Assembly: GCA_947466085.1 (NCBI GenBank)
Contig: CANIEC010000038.1
Location: 1-34,171 of the forward strand
Reading direction: 5' to 3'
Origin: Rhodospirillales bacterium
Lineage (GTDB): Bacteria; Pseudomonadota; Alphaproteobacteria; Reyranellales; Reyranellaceae
Length of the DNA stretch: 34,171 bases
A program made the position numbers and the translations under genes. Shown here piece by piece: positions 24,009 through 31,705 of the stretch (position 1 is the first letter of the stretch; the number at the start of each line of letters is the position of its first letter). Below the pieces are notes generated by a model that saw only the letters and a program-made list of their open reading frames with translations, did no database searches and was not told the origin of the DNA.

Positions 24009-24851
24009 CTATTCGATGAACTCCAACACCGCGTTCAACGCCTGTTTGGCCGGCACGACGACCCGTCCCGCGTCGGCAATCACCCCGCCGATGCCGCCGT
24101 CCTGCAAGGCACGTGCCGCCTTCGCCGCCGACAGCGTGCGGAAAGTGAGGCCGGCCATATAGGCCTTGCGGCCCTCGGCATCCGGCACGGCATCTCCGAA
24201 CTGCGCCTTCAGCTCGTCCTCGGTCACGATGTCGACCCGCGAATTGCCGACCACGACCGACTTGCCGCCCCTGATGTCGCGCACCGCCTCCGGTCCGAAC
24301 ATGTCGGCATAGAGCTTCGAGGCCGCCGCGGGATCTGGCTCGACGATCAGGAAGCGCACGATGGCGACCGTGCCGTTGGCGTGGTGACGCCACTCGTCGC
24401 GCCATACCACGTCGCGGGTGAAATGATGGCAGTAGTAGACGCGCCCGTACGGCACGACGCCGGCCTTCATGCGGACCGTGCGGAAGCGCGCGTCGCGCAT
24501 CTCGTCGCCGACCTTCACGGGTCGCGTGAATTCGACGGGCGGGTCGACGGGGACGCCCGCCTTGCTCAGCGCCTCGTAGGTGACGGCGGAATCTTCCGCG
24601 CCGAAGACGAGACCGTTCAAGCCGAAGGGAAAGGTGAGCAGATCGAGGCGCCCCGACGTCGCCTCCTTCGGAATGGCGATCAGTTCGAGATAGTCCGTGC
24701 CGAACATGGCGAGGTGGTTCATCGACCCCAGCGAATGATAGCCGCGCTCGGTGAGCGAAAACCCCAGACGCGTGTAGACGTCGGCCGCATGGTCCATGTC
24801 GTTGCGGGCGTTGATGACCACGTGATCTAGCGTCGCTACGGGCAGCTTCAT
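24009..24851 (-). CDS. VOC / glyoxalase-like domain protein
   Basis: A 280-residue protein of the glyoxalase-3-like (PF13468-type) group. The opening LDHVVINARNDMDHAADVYTRLGF is the first VOC beta-alpha-beta unit with a metal-ligand-type His in LDHVV; HLAMFGTDYLELI gives the second strand with an acidic residue. A second, more degenerate half runs from about residue 155. The ATG at 24851 has AGAGGGGAAATG upstream. It is the first gene of the long minus-strand run, 50 bases before the zinc hydrolase, and may be an accessory lyase, isomerase or dioxygenase in that pathway. Confidence 0.85.
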   Translation of the reverse strand: MKLPVATLDHVVINARNDMDHAADVYTRLGFSLTERGYHSLGSMNHLAMFGTDYLELIAIPKEATSGRLDLLTFPFGLNGLVFGAEDSAVTYEALSKAGVPVDPPVEFTRPVKVGDEMRDARFRTVRMKAGVVPYGRVYYCHHFTRDVVWRDEWRHHANGTVAIVRFLIVEPDPAAASKLYADMFGPEAVRDIRGGKSVVVGNSRVDIVTEDELKAQFGDAVPDAEGRKAYMAGLTFRTLSAAKAARALQDGGIGGVIADAGRVVVPAKQALNAVLEFIE

Positions 24852-24917
24852 CTCATTTCCCCTCTTGCCATTCACAGCGTCGCCCATCTTGGCACAGCGG
24901 GCACGTCAGGAATTCTT

Positions 24918-24947
24918 ATATTAGGGGGCGATACTTTCATGTGCGAA
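24918..24947 (-). promoter_or_regulatory. Possible promoter of the VOC-hydrolase-ligase-transporter operon
   Basis: On the minus strand TTCGCA (24947-24942) and TAATAT (24923-24918) are separated by 18 bases and lie about 67 bases upstream of the VOC start. The -10 match is good and the -35 match moderate. It is the only AT-rich stretch in the area. Confidence 0.35.
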
Positions 24948-24967
24948 AACCGTTTCCAAGTTTCGCA
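24942..24967. promoter_or_regulatory. Inverted repeat overlapping the possible promoter, candidate operator
   Basis: TGCGAAA (24942-24948) and TTTCGCA (24961-24967) are perfect inverted 7-mers separated by 12 bases, with a centre-to-centre distance of 19 bases, about two helical turns. The proximal arm covers the putative -35 element, a layout expected for a dimeric repressor. Confidence 0.4.
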
Positions 24968-25043
24968 GGCGAGGCAGAAATGAAATCCTATTTCGGGCCG
25001 CGCCGGTGAACATCGTTTTGTGGCCTGCGATTTGCCGCTGCGC

Positions 25044-26498
25044 TCATGCCAGTCCATTGCGCGAAATGACCTCGCGATAGAAGGCGGCGCTGAGCTTGGG
25101 CGTACGCTTCTGCGTCGCGTAGTCGACGTGGACGAGGCCGAATCGCGTCGCGTAACCGTCGGCCCATTCGAAATTGTCGAGCAGGCTCCACAGGAAGTAG
25201 CCGCGGACCGGAACGCCTTCCGCCGTCGCCCGCTGCAGGTGCATCAGGCAGTTGCGCAGGTACATCACGCGGTCGACGTCGTGGACCCTGCCGTCCGGCG
25301 TCGGCTCGTCGGCCGCCGATGCGCCGTTCTCGGTGATGAAGATGTCCTTCACCTGCCAGAGCCGGGCGGCGTGGCAGGGCGCCCAGTACAGCGCCTCCGG
25401 CCCCAGCAGGAGCCAGGACGAGGCCATGTGCGGATGCGACGACGGGAAGGGCACCGGGGTGAATCCCGGCGCCGCCTCGCTCGCCAGCACATACTGGCTG
25501 GGTGCGTAGACGTTCAGGCCGACGAAATCGACCTTGCTGGAGATGATCTTCAGCTCTTCGTCGGTGAAGCGCGGCGCGTCGCGGCCCGTCTTCGCGAGAT
25601 AGGCGTCGGTGTAGCGGCCCTCCATCATCACCGTGAGGTAGGGCGCGTTCAACTCCCGCGTCGCCCGCTCGGCGGCCCTGATGTTCTCGGCCGTCTCGAC
25701 GGCAGGCAGCGCCGTGGCGATGTTTTCGGCAGGGCCCACCTTGGTGCCACGGCGTCCGCTGGCGCGCACGGCCTGCACGGCGAGGCCATGCGCCAGCACC
25801 GCATGGTGACGGACCTGGTTCAGCCGGCCGGGCGGCAGCTTGAGGCCAGGGGCGAAGTTCGCGGTCTCGTGGCCCTGCTCGACGAAGGTCTGCATCTCGT
25901 TGATGGTGAACACTTGGCGTACGCGGTCGGTGAGCCGGCCGGCGACGTAGGCCGCGTAGTCGCCGAACGCCCGGGCGGTGTCGCGCGATTCCCAACCGCC
26001 GCCGTCCTGCAGCGCCTGCGGCAGATCCCAGTGATAGAGCGTGGCGTAGGGCTCGATGCCGGCGGCGAGCAGCGCATCGACCAGCCGGTCGTAGAAATCG
26101 AGCCCCTTGGGATTGGCGGTGCCTCTTCCCTCGGGGAAGACGCGCGGCCAGGCGATCGAGAAACGATAGGCTCGGGCGCCCATCGACTTCATCAGCGCCA
26201 CGTCTTCCTTGTAGCGATTGTAATGGTCGACGCTGACATCCCCCGTCGAGCCGTCGCGGATCCGGCCCGGCTCGCGGGTGAAGGTGTCCCAGATCGAGGG
26301 GCCGCGGCCGTCCTCGCGGGCGGCGCCCTCGACCTGATAGGCCGAGGTCGCCGTGCCCCAGCGAAAGCCCGGGGGAAAGCCCGTCGCGGACCGGCGCGGG
26401 CCCTGGGGCGTGTGGGCCGAACCATAGGCCGTTGCGGCCAGGGCGGACGCGCCCCCCGCAGTCAGGAGAGCGCGGCGGCGGATTGGTTTGAAGGGCAT
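25044..26498 (-). CDS. Tat-exported GH1 beta-glucosidase-like enzyme
   Basis: A 484-residue glycoside hydrolase family 1 protein. The chosen ATG at 26498 yields a Tat-type signal (PIRRRALLTAGGASALAATA). The mature part has FRWGTATSAYQVEG, SIAWPRVFPEG, YHWDLPQAL, the acid/base TINEMQTF (E201) and the nucleophile ITENG (E390); WSLLDNFEWADGY closes the sugar site. The Pro that normally follows the acid/base Glu (NEP) is Met here. GH1 enzymes are usually cytosolic, so Tat export implies periplasmic hydrolysis of a beta-glycoside. It lies downstream of an orphan receptor gene. No strong ribosome site is visible. Confidence 0.88.
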   Translation of the reverse strand: MPFKPIRRRALLTAGGASALAATAYGSAHTPQGPRRSATGFPPGFRWGTATSAYQVEGAAREDGRGPSIWDTFTREPGRIRDGSTGDVSVDHYNRYKEDVALMKSMGARAYRFSIAWPRVFPEGRGTANPKGLDFYDRLVDALLAAGIEPYATLYHWDLPQALQDGGGWESRDTARAFGDYAAYVAGRLTDRVRQVFTINEMQTFVEQGHETANFAPGLKLPPGRLNQVRHHAVLAHGLAVQAVRASGRRGTKVGPAENIATALPAVETAENIRAAERATRELNAPYLTVMMEGRYTDAYLAKTGRDAPRFTDEELKIISSKVDFVGLNVYAPSQYVLASEAAPGFTPVPFPSSHPHMASSWLLLGPEALYWAPCHAARLWQVKDIFITENGASAADEPTPDGRVHDVDRVMYLRNCLMHLQRATAEGVPVRGYFLWSLLDNFEWADGYATRFGLVHVDYATQKRTPKLSAAFYREVISRNGLA

Positions 26499-26581
26499 CG
26501 GCGCGAGCGGCTCCGGTCGGTCATCGACCGCACCCAAGCATCCCCCATGCCAGCCTGCTCTGCGCGGTCAGGTTTCAGTTT

Positions 26582-27814
26582 TCAGGTGCTTTCGTTACTC
26601 AGCACGTCGCCGAACAGCTTCCATGTCTCGCCGTCGAAGGCCGAGAGGCGGACCGACTGGATGGGATAGAAGTCCGTCGGACTGGTGTTGATGGTGATGC
26701 CCGGCAGCAGCATCGGCACGACCAGTTTTTTCATGCTGGCGGCCTGCTTCATCAGATTCTCGCGCGTGAGGTTGTCGCCGCAGGCTTCGAGGCAGTGCTT
26801 CATGGTGGCGGAGACGGCATACGCATAGGTGTTGCCCGAGTCGGCGGGGTTGGCGTCGGGCAGGTACTTCTTCATCCACGCGTCCCATTCCTTGTAGTCC
26901 GCGTCGTTGACCCACTGCTTGTCGGTGGCGTCCTTGAGGTAGGCGGCCGTGATGATGCCCTTGCTGTTCTCGAACCCGGCGGGCTTCAGCACGGCGGCAA
27001 CGGATGCAGAGACATTGGCGAGATAGTGGTCGGGCTTCCAGCCGAGGTCGGCGACCTTGCGGATGGCCTGCGCCGCCGCTTTCGGCGCGCAGTCGTTGAA
27101 GAAGACGTTCGCGCCGGAACTCTTGATCTGGATGATCTGGCTGTCGACGGTGGGATCGGTGACCTCGTAGCTCACCTTTGCGGTGACGTACTTTTCGTTC
27201 TCCTTGCCGAGCCCCGCCAGGAAGCCGCCGACATAGTCCTTACCCGAATCGTCGTTCTGGTAGATCATGCCGATCCGCAGGTCCTTGAGATTGTCCTTGT
27301 GCTTGGCCAGGACGTGCTTGGCGTAGATCGCGGCCTCGGTGTGATAGTCGGGCTGCCAGCCCATGGTCCACGGGAACTCCTTGGGCATGCCCCACTTCGA
27401 GGCGCCGGTCGCCACGAAGAGCTGCGGCACCTTCTTCTGGTTCAGGTACTTCTGCACGACCGTGTTGGTCGGCGTGCCGAGCAGCTGGAAGATCGCGAAG
27501 ACCTTGTCGTCCTCGACGAGCTTGCGCACCATCTCGACGGTCTTGGGCGGCGAGAAGCCGTCGTCGTAGGTGATGAAGTTGATCTTGCGGCCGTTGATGC
27601 CGCCGGCGTCGTTCACCATCTTCCAGTAGGCCTCGATCGCCTTGCCGATGGTGCCGTAGGCCGAGAGCGGCCCGCTGTAGGGGTTGGTGTGGCCGAGCTT
27701 GATCTCCTTGTCGGTCACGCCCGGATCGTACTTCTTCTGGGCGCGCACGATGTAGGGAGCGAACGCGAACGCGGCACTGCCAGCCGCGAAAACGCGGCGA
27801 CGCATCTTGGTCAT
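26582..27814 (-). CDS. Branched-chain-amino-acid-type ABC receptor (LivK family), orphan
   Basis: A 410-residue periplasmic receptor of the Leu/Ile/Val-binding family. The ATG at 27814 has TGGAGGAA upstream; the N-terminus TKMRRRVFAAGSAAFAFAPYIVRAQ is a twin-arginine-type signal. The mature portion begins IKLGHTNPYSGPLSAYGTIG, followed by GGINGRKI, and VVQKYLNQKKVPQLF, typical of receptors for amides and aromatic or aliphatic acids as well as amino acids. No LivHMGF genes occur in the window. It starts 22 bases after the ribA-type gene and 83 bases before the GH1 gene, so these three may be co-transcribed. Confidence 0.92.
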   Translation of the reverse strand: MTKMRRRVFAAGSAAFAFAPYIVRAQKKYDPGVTDKEIKLGHTNPYSGPLSAYGTIGKAIEAYWKMVNDAGGINGRKINFITYDDGFSPPKTVEMVRKLVEDDKVFAIFQLLGTPTNTVVQKYLNQKKVPQLFVATGASKWGMPKEFPWTMGWQPDYHTEAAIYAKHVLAKHKDNLKDLRIGMIYQNDDSGKDYVGGFLAGLGKENEKYVTAKVSYEVTDPTVDSQIIQIKSSGANVFFNDCAPKAAAQAIRKVADLGWKPDHYLANVSASVAAVLKPAGFENSKGIITAAYLKDATDKQWVNDADYKEWDAWMKKYLPDANPADSGNTYAYAVSATMKHCLEACGDNLTRENLMKQAASMKKLVVPMLLPGITINTSPTDFYPIQSVRLSAFDGETWKLFGDVLSNEST

Positions 27815-27836
27815 TTGTTTCCTCCAGTCGTCGTTA

Positions 27837-29000
27837 TTAGAGCAGGTGGCCTGCTCGTTCTGCCTTGGTACGCAGGTAATTCTCGTTGTGCCCGTTGGAC
27901 GGGAAGGAGTGCGGGACGCGCGCCGCGACCTCGATGCCGTAGCGCTCGAGCTGGGCGATCTTCTCCGGATTGTTGGTCATCAGCCGCACGCGCTGGATGC
28001 CCATGCGCGACAGCATGGTGGCGGCGGGGGCATAGATGCGCTCGTCGGCGTCGAAACCGAGCTGCTCGTTGGCGTCGATCGTATCGAACCCGTCGTCCTG
28101 CAGCTCGTAGGCACGCAGCTTGTTGACGAGGCCGATGCCGCGGCCTTCCTGAGCGAGATAGAGCAGCACGCCCGATCCCTGCCGGGCGATCTCGGCGATG
28201 GCGCTGCGCAGCTGCACGCCGCAATCGCAGCGCAGCGAGCCCAGCAGATCGCCGGTGAAGCATTCCGAATGGAGGCGGATCAGGACCGGCTCGGTCGGAT
28301 CGATCTCGCCGACGACGATGGCGAGATGCTCCTTGCCGCCGTCGCTGGGACGCCAGGCGAGGATGCGGGCATTCTCGGCCCCCTCGAGCGGCACATGCGC
28401 CTGCGCGACCTGCTGCAGCGTCCGCGACGCGGTTTCCTCGTAGGCCGACACGTCGGCGGCATCGACATAGACGAGATCCTGCTCGCGCGCCCAGTCGCGC
28501 CGCTTGTTGCCGGGATCGCGGGTCAGCGGTCCGAGGACGACCGCCGGCAGGAGGCGCGACAGCTTGGCGAGCTCGATCGCCGCCTGCGCGATGCCGGGGG
28601 CATGGCTGGCCACCGGCCGGGACAGGTGGCGGAGGGCCACGTGACGCCCGATCCGGTCGCTCTCGTGCGGCCGCAGGATGACGTCGACGGGGACGCCCTC
28701 CGGCAGGTCGATGGTGATCGGCTTGTTGGTCTCGCCCATGCCGCCCGCGATATGCGGGGGAATGTCCATGCCGATCGCCTCGGCACGGCGCCGCGTCGTG
28801 ACCAGCACCGGCGGGTTCTGGGCCAGGCCCTGCAGGCGCTGCAGGGCGCGCGGGCCCCAGGATTCGGCGGCGATGACGAGGCCGCCGGCGCCGTCCTCGC
28901 CGCGCAGCACAACGATTCCGCCGCGGCGAAGCTCCGCCATGGCGCGTTCGACGGCGGCGACTGCAGCCGCGCTGCGGGAGTGGGCCGGATTGGAATTCAT
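27837..29000 (-). CDS. ribA: GTP cyclohydrolase II with degenerate DHBP-synthase-like N-domain
   Basis: A 387-residue protein. Residues ~195-387 are a full GTP cyclohydrolase II: the zinc cysteines C247, C258 and C260 in SECFTGDLLGSLRCDCG, AQEGRGIGL, ANEQLGFDADER and LMTNNPEKI, very like E. coli RibA to its C-terminal GHLL. It opens GTP for riboflavin synthesis. The first ~190 residues resemble 3,4-dihydroxybutanone-phosphate synthase in layout, but EDGAGGLVIAAE replaces the acidic EDREGEGDL-type motif and SHAPGIAQAA replaces GHTEA. So the RibB-like part is probably inactive. ATG 29000 is chosen; a GTG 9 bases earlier is possible. Confidence 0.88.
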   Translation of the reverse strand: MNSNPAHSRSAAAVAAVERAMAELRRGGIVVLRGEDGAGGLVIAAESWGPRALQRLQGLAQNPPVLVTTRRRAEAIGMDIPPHIAGGMGETNKPITIDLPEGVPVDVILRPHESDRIGRHVALRHLSRPVASHAPGIAQAAIELAKLSRLLPAVVLGPLTRDPGNKRRDWAREQDLVYVDAADVSAYEETASRTLQQVAQAHVPLEGAENARILAWRPSDGGKEHLAIVVGEIDPTEPVLIRLHSECFTGDLLGSLRCDCGVQLRSAIAEIARQGSGVLLYLAQEGRGIGLVNKLRAYELQDDGFDTIDANEQLGFDADERIYAPAATMLSRMGIQRVRLMTNNPEKIAQLERYGIEVAARVPHSFPSNGHNENYLRTKAERAGHLL

Positions 29001-29106
29001 GACACTCACGGTATCACGCCACGGGATTTCGCCGAAGTGAACCACTTTTGTGCCCAGATCGTACCGGATAGAGTGTATTTCGAGATGGCTGGCAGGTACC
29101 GAACGC

Positions 29107-29805
29107 ATGTCCGTGAACAATCGTGGCAAGAAAATCCTGCTGGTCGATGATGACCAGGCGTTGCGCACGGTGCTCGCCGAGCAGCTCGATCTCTATGACG
29201 GCTTCACCACCATCCAGGTCAGCACCGCGGCCGAAGGGCTGGAAAAGGCCAAACTCGCCCATTACGACGCCATCCTGCTCGACATAGGCCTTCCCGACAT
29301 GGACGGCCGCGAGCTTTGCAAGCTGATGCGTCGCGAGGGCGTGCGGGCGCCGATCATCATGCTGACCGCAGCCGACAGCGATGCCGACACGATCCTGGGC
29401 CTGGAATCGGGCGCGAACGACTATGTGATCAAGCCGTTTCGCATCAACGTCCTGCTGGCCCGGCTGCGCGCCCATCTGCGCCAGCACGAGCGCAGCGAGG
29501 ATGCCGTCATGTCGATCGGCCCCTACGAATTCCACCCTGCGGGCAAGCTGCTGCTGGAGAAGGGCGGGAAGAAGAAGGTCCGCCTGACCGACAAGGAAGC
29601 CTCGATCCTGAAGTACCTGTTCCGCGCCGGCGACCGGCCGGTGGCCCGCGACATCCTGCTGAACGAAGTATGGGGCTACAATGCCGGCGTGACGACCCAC
29701 ACGCTGGAAACCCACATCTACCGCCTGCGCCAGAAGATCGAGAAGGACCCGGCCAGCGCCGCGATCCTGATCACCGACCGGGGGGGCTACCGGCTCCAGC
29801 CCTGA
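29107..29805 (+). CDS. OmpR/PhoB-family response regulator, orphan
   Basis: A 232-residue regulator. The receiver has the acidic pocket DDD at 14-16, phospho-acceptor D59 (LLDIGLPDMDG), T87 (IIMLTAAD) and K109 (VIKPFR). The C-terminal winged helix includes LTDKEASILKYLF, LLNEVWGY and the recognition region THTLETHIYRLRQKIE. The ATG at 29107 begins the conserved part; the frame extends upstream without homology. No histidine kinase gene is adjacent. It is divergent from ribA and 76 bases upstream of the first R2-like gene on the same strand, so it may be co-transcribed with it or regulate it. Confidence 0.92.
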   Translation: MSVNNRGKKILLVDDDQALRTVLAEQLDLYDGFTTIQVSTAAEGLEKAKLAHYDAILLDIGLPDMDGRELCKLMRREGVRAPIIMLTAADSDADTILGLESGANDYVIKPFRINVLLARLRAHLRQHERSEDAVMSIGPYEFHPAGKLLLEKGGKKKVRLTDKEASILKYLFRAGDRPVARDILLNEVWGYNAGVTTHTLETHIYRLRQKIEKDPASAAILITDRGGYRLQP

Positions 29806-29881
29806 GGGACTTGCCAGTATATGAACGAGGCGTCATCTTTCGGGTAACAAATCGCCAGAACCGCCCTGGGAGGGTGATGCC

Positions 29882-30949
29882 ATGACCACGCAACGGATCT
29901 ACGCGCTGCCCGTCGACGTGACGCAGTGGAAGTTCGACGGTGCGACCGACCTCCTGTTCAACTGGGAATATGACGACGGTTCGGCGCCGCTGCTCGAGCT
30001 CTACGAGAAGGGCAAGCAGCAGCAGTGGGATGCGAGCACGCGACTCGACTGGTCGCTCGAGCTCAACCCCGACAATCCGATGGAGCTGAAGGACGAGGCG
30101 ATCTCGATCTACGGCACCGATCACTGGAACAAGATGAACGAGAAGGAGCGGAGCTGGCTCAGGCTCCATCTCCAGGCCAATTCGATCTCGCAGTTCATGC
30201 ATGGCGAGCAGGGCGCCCTGATCGCCAGCGCCAAGATCGTCGGCACCGTTCCCGACATGAACGCCAAGTTCTACGCCGCCACGCAGGTGATGGACGAGGC
30301 GCGTCACGTCGAGGCCTACAAGCGGCTGCTGCACGAGAAGTTCAAGGTCGCCTATCCGATCAACAAGGCACTGCAGACCCTGCTCGAGCAGACGCTGACC
30401 GATCGCCGCTGGGACATGACCTATCTCGGCATGCAGGTGCTGATCGAGGGTCTCGCGCTCGCCGCCTTCCAGTCGATCCGCGACAAGGCCGGCAACACGC
30501 TGGCCGGCGCGGTGAACGCCTATGTCATGCAGGACGAGGCGCGCCACGTCTCCTTCGGGCGGCTGGCGCTGCGCGAATACTATCCGCACCTGTCGGAGGC
30601 CGAGCGCGACGAGCGCGAGGAGTTCGTGGTCGAGGCGCTCTACTTCATGCGCGACCGCTTCAACCAGTCCGAGGTCTGGGAGCGGCTCGGCCTGCCGGCC
30701 AAGGTGCTGGACGACATCCACTACAATTCCAAGCAGATGCAGTCCTTCCGCGGCCGCCTGTTCAGCCGCGTCGTGCCGACCGTGAAGGATATCGGCCTGT
30801 GGGGGCCGCGGGTGCAGAAGGCCTTCGCCGACATGGGCGTGATGGACTATGCCAAGATCGACGTGGTCGAGGTCCTGGCCAACGATGGCCGGGTGGCCGA
30901 GGAGTTCGACCGGAAGATGTTCGTCGAGAAGGCGATAGCGGCGGCGTAA
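29882..30949 (+). CDS. R2-like (ferritin-fold) di-iron protein, copy A
   Basis: A 355-residue helical protein with a full di-iron carboxylate set: E109 (HGEQGAL), E139-x2-H142 (MDEARH), E189 (LIEGLAL) and E219-x2-H222 (QDEARH). Ligand spacings of 30, 50 and 30 residues suit the ribonucleotide-reductase-R2-like/acyl-ACP-desaturase/AurF superfamily, not a simple ferritin. Such proteins activate O2 to hydroxylate, desaturate or N-oxygenate a substrate. By hand alignment it is 259/355 identical to copy B at 32871 with no gaps. A GGGAGGG ribosome site precedes ATG 29882. An R2 subunit role is unlikely: no large subunit is near and the ligand context differs. Substrate unknown. Confidence 0.85.
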   Translation: MTTQRIYALPVDVTQWKFDGATDLLFNWEYDDGSAPLLELYEKGKQQQWDASTRLDWSLELNPDNPMELKDEAISIYGTDHWNKMNEKERSWLRLHLQANSISQFMHGEQGALIASAKIVGTVPDMNAKFYAATQVMDEARHVEAYKRLLHEKFKVAYPINKALQTLLEQTLTDRRWDMTYLGMQVLIEGLALAAFQSIRDKAGNTLAGAVNAYVMQDEARHVSFGRLALREYYPHLSEAERDEREEFVVEALYFMRDRFNQSEVWERLGLPAKVLDDIHYNSKQMQSFRGRLFSRVVPTVKDIGLWGPRVQKAFADMGVMDYAKIDVVEVLANDGRVAEEFDRKMFVEKAIAAA

Positions 30950-30962
30950 GTGGAAACGTCCG

Positions 30963-31085
30963 CCTCCCCATTCAGATGGGGAGGTGTCGGCGTCTTGCGC
31001 CGACGGAGGGGTCAGAGATGCGGCGTCAACGCGCATGACCCCATCGCCCCGTATGACGGGGCACTTCCCCATCTGAATAGGGAAG
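30963..31085. repeat. MITE-like palindromic element, copy 2
   Basis: Begins with hairpin CCTCCCC / GGGGAGG (30963-30984) and ends with a near-inverted copy of it (31064-31085, CTTCCCC / AGGGAAG). Inside are TCGGCG-TCTTG-CGCCGA (30987-31003), GGAGGGGTC, a GACCCC counterpart and CCCCGTATGACGGGG. It lies between convergent genes and matches copy 1 at 10783-10898. Confidence 0.85.
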
Positions 31086-31088
31086 AAA

Positions 31089-31664
31089 TCAAAGCAGCGG
31101 CAGCATCAGGATCAGCAGCGCGGCGGGGACGAGCAGCGGCCAGGCGAGCACCGGCAGCAGTAGCCCGCCGATCACGGCGCCCACCAGGTAGCCCGTCCAG
31201 GTCAGCGCCAGCAGCCCGGTGTTGAGCGCCGAGGGCGGGGATATCGCGGCGCCGCGCCACAGCCGGTCGACGGCCGCGTCGGCGGTGCGGGCCAGGGTAC
31301 TGGTCACGACGACGGTGCTGACCGAATGGCCGGCGAAGCTGGTGATCGTCGAGGCCTGCAGTCCCATCGCGAAGGCGACGATCATCACCGCAGTCTGCTC
31401 GCCCACGGGAAGGAAGCCGACGGCCGCGAGGAGTGCCGCTTCGAGCAGGATGCCGGCCGCGGGCCCCTTGAACAGGCGCAGCATCGCGCGGGCGAGCATG
31501 GCGCCGGGGAAGAACGCGACCAGCGGCGTGAGATGGTTCCACGCGCCGAGATGGTTGCCCTTGGCGATGTCGATGCCGGCCAGCACCGTGTTGCCGGTCA
31601 TGTTGGCCGCGAACACACCGCCCATGGTGACGTAGCCCACGGCGTCGGCGATGCCGGCGACCAC
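31089..31664 (-). CDS. DUF1275 (YoaK-like) membrane protein
   Basis: A 191-residue integral membrane protein with about six hydrophobic segments. ADAVGYVTMGGVFAANMTGNTVL is the DUF1275 hallmark (GxVFxAxMTGNTV). The only canonical start in frame is GTG 31664, which leaves the product shorter than the usual 220-240 residues; the family-like sequence PLAQATILTVVAG begins just upstream, so a non-standard start (for example the CTG at 31670) or N-terminal truncation is possible. It lies 41 bases downstream of the reductase on the same strand and may share its transcript. Function of the family is unknown. Confidence 0.78.
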   Translation of the reverse strand: MVAGIADAVGYVTMGGVFAANMTGNTVLAGIDIAKGNHLGAWNHLTPLVAFFPGAMLARAMLRLFKGPAAGILLEAALLAAVGFLPVGEQTAVMIVAFAMGLQASTITSFAGHSVSTVVVTSTLARTADAAVDRLWRGAAISPPSALNTGLLALTWTGYLVGAVIGGLLLPVLAWPLLVPAALLILMLPLL

Positions 31665-31705
31665 GGTCAGGATGGTCGCCTGGGCGAGGGGACGGGCGCT
31701 GATCG

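Noticed and set aside
24872..25057. A 61-codon minus-strand frame between the VOC and GH1 genes
   Set aside because: It overlaps the GH1 3' end and the VOC gene leader, has no ribosome site and looks like non-coding composition.
29882..30949. Annotation as ribonucleotide reductase beta subunit
   Set aside because: The di-iron ligand pattern is R2-like, but both ExxH motifs are DEARH, the ligand spacing is closer to desaturases and AurF, there is no nrdA/nrdE nearby and an oxygenase-type reductase lies between the copies.
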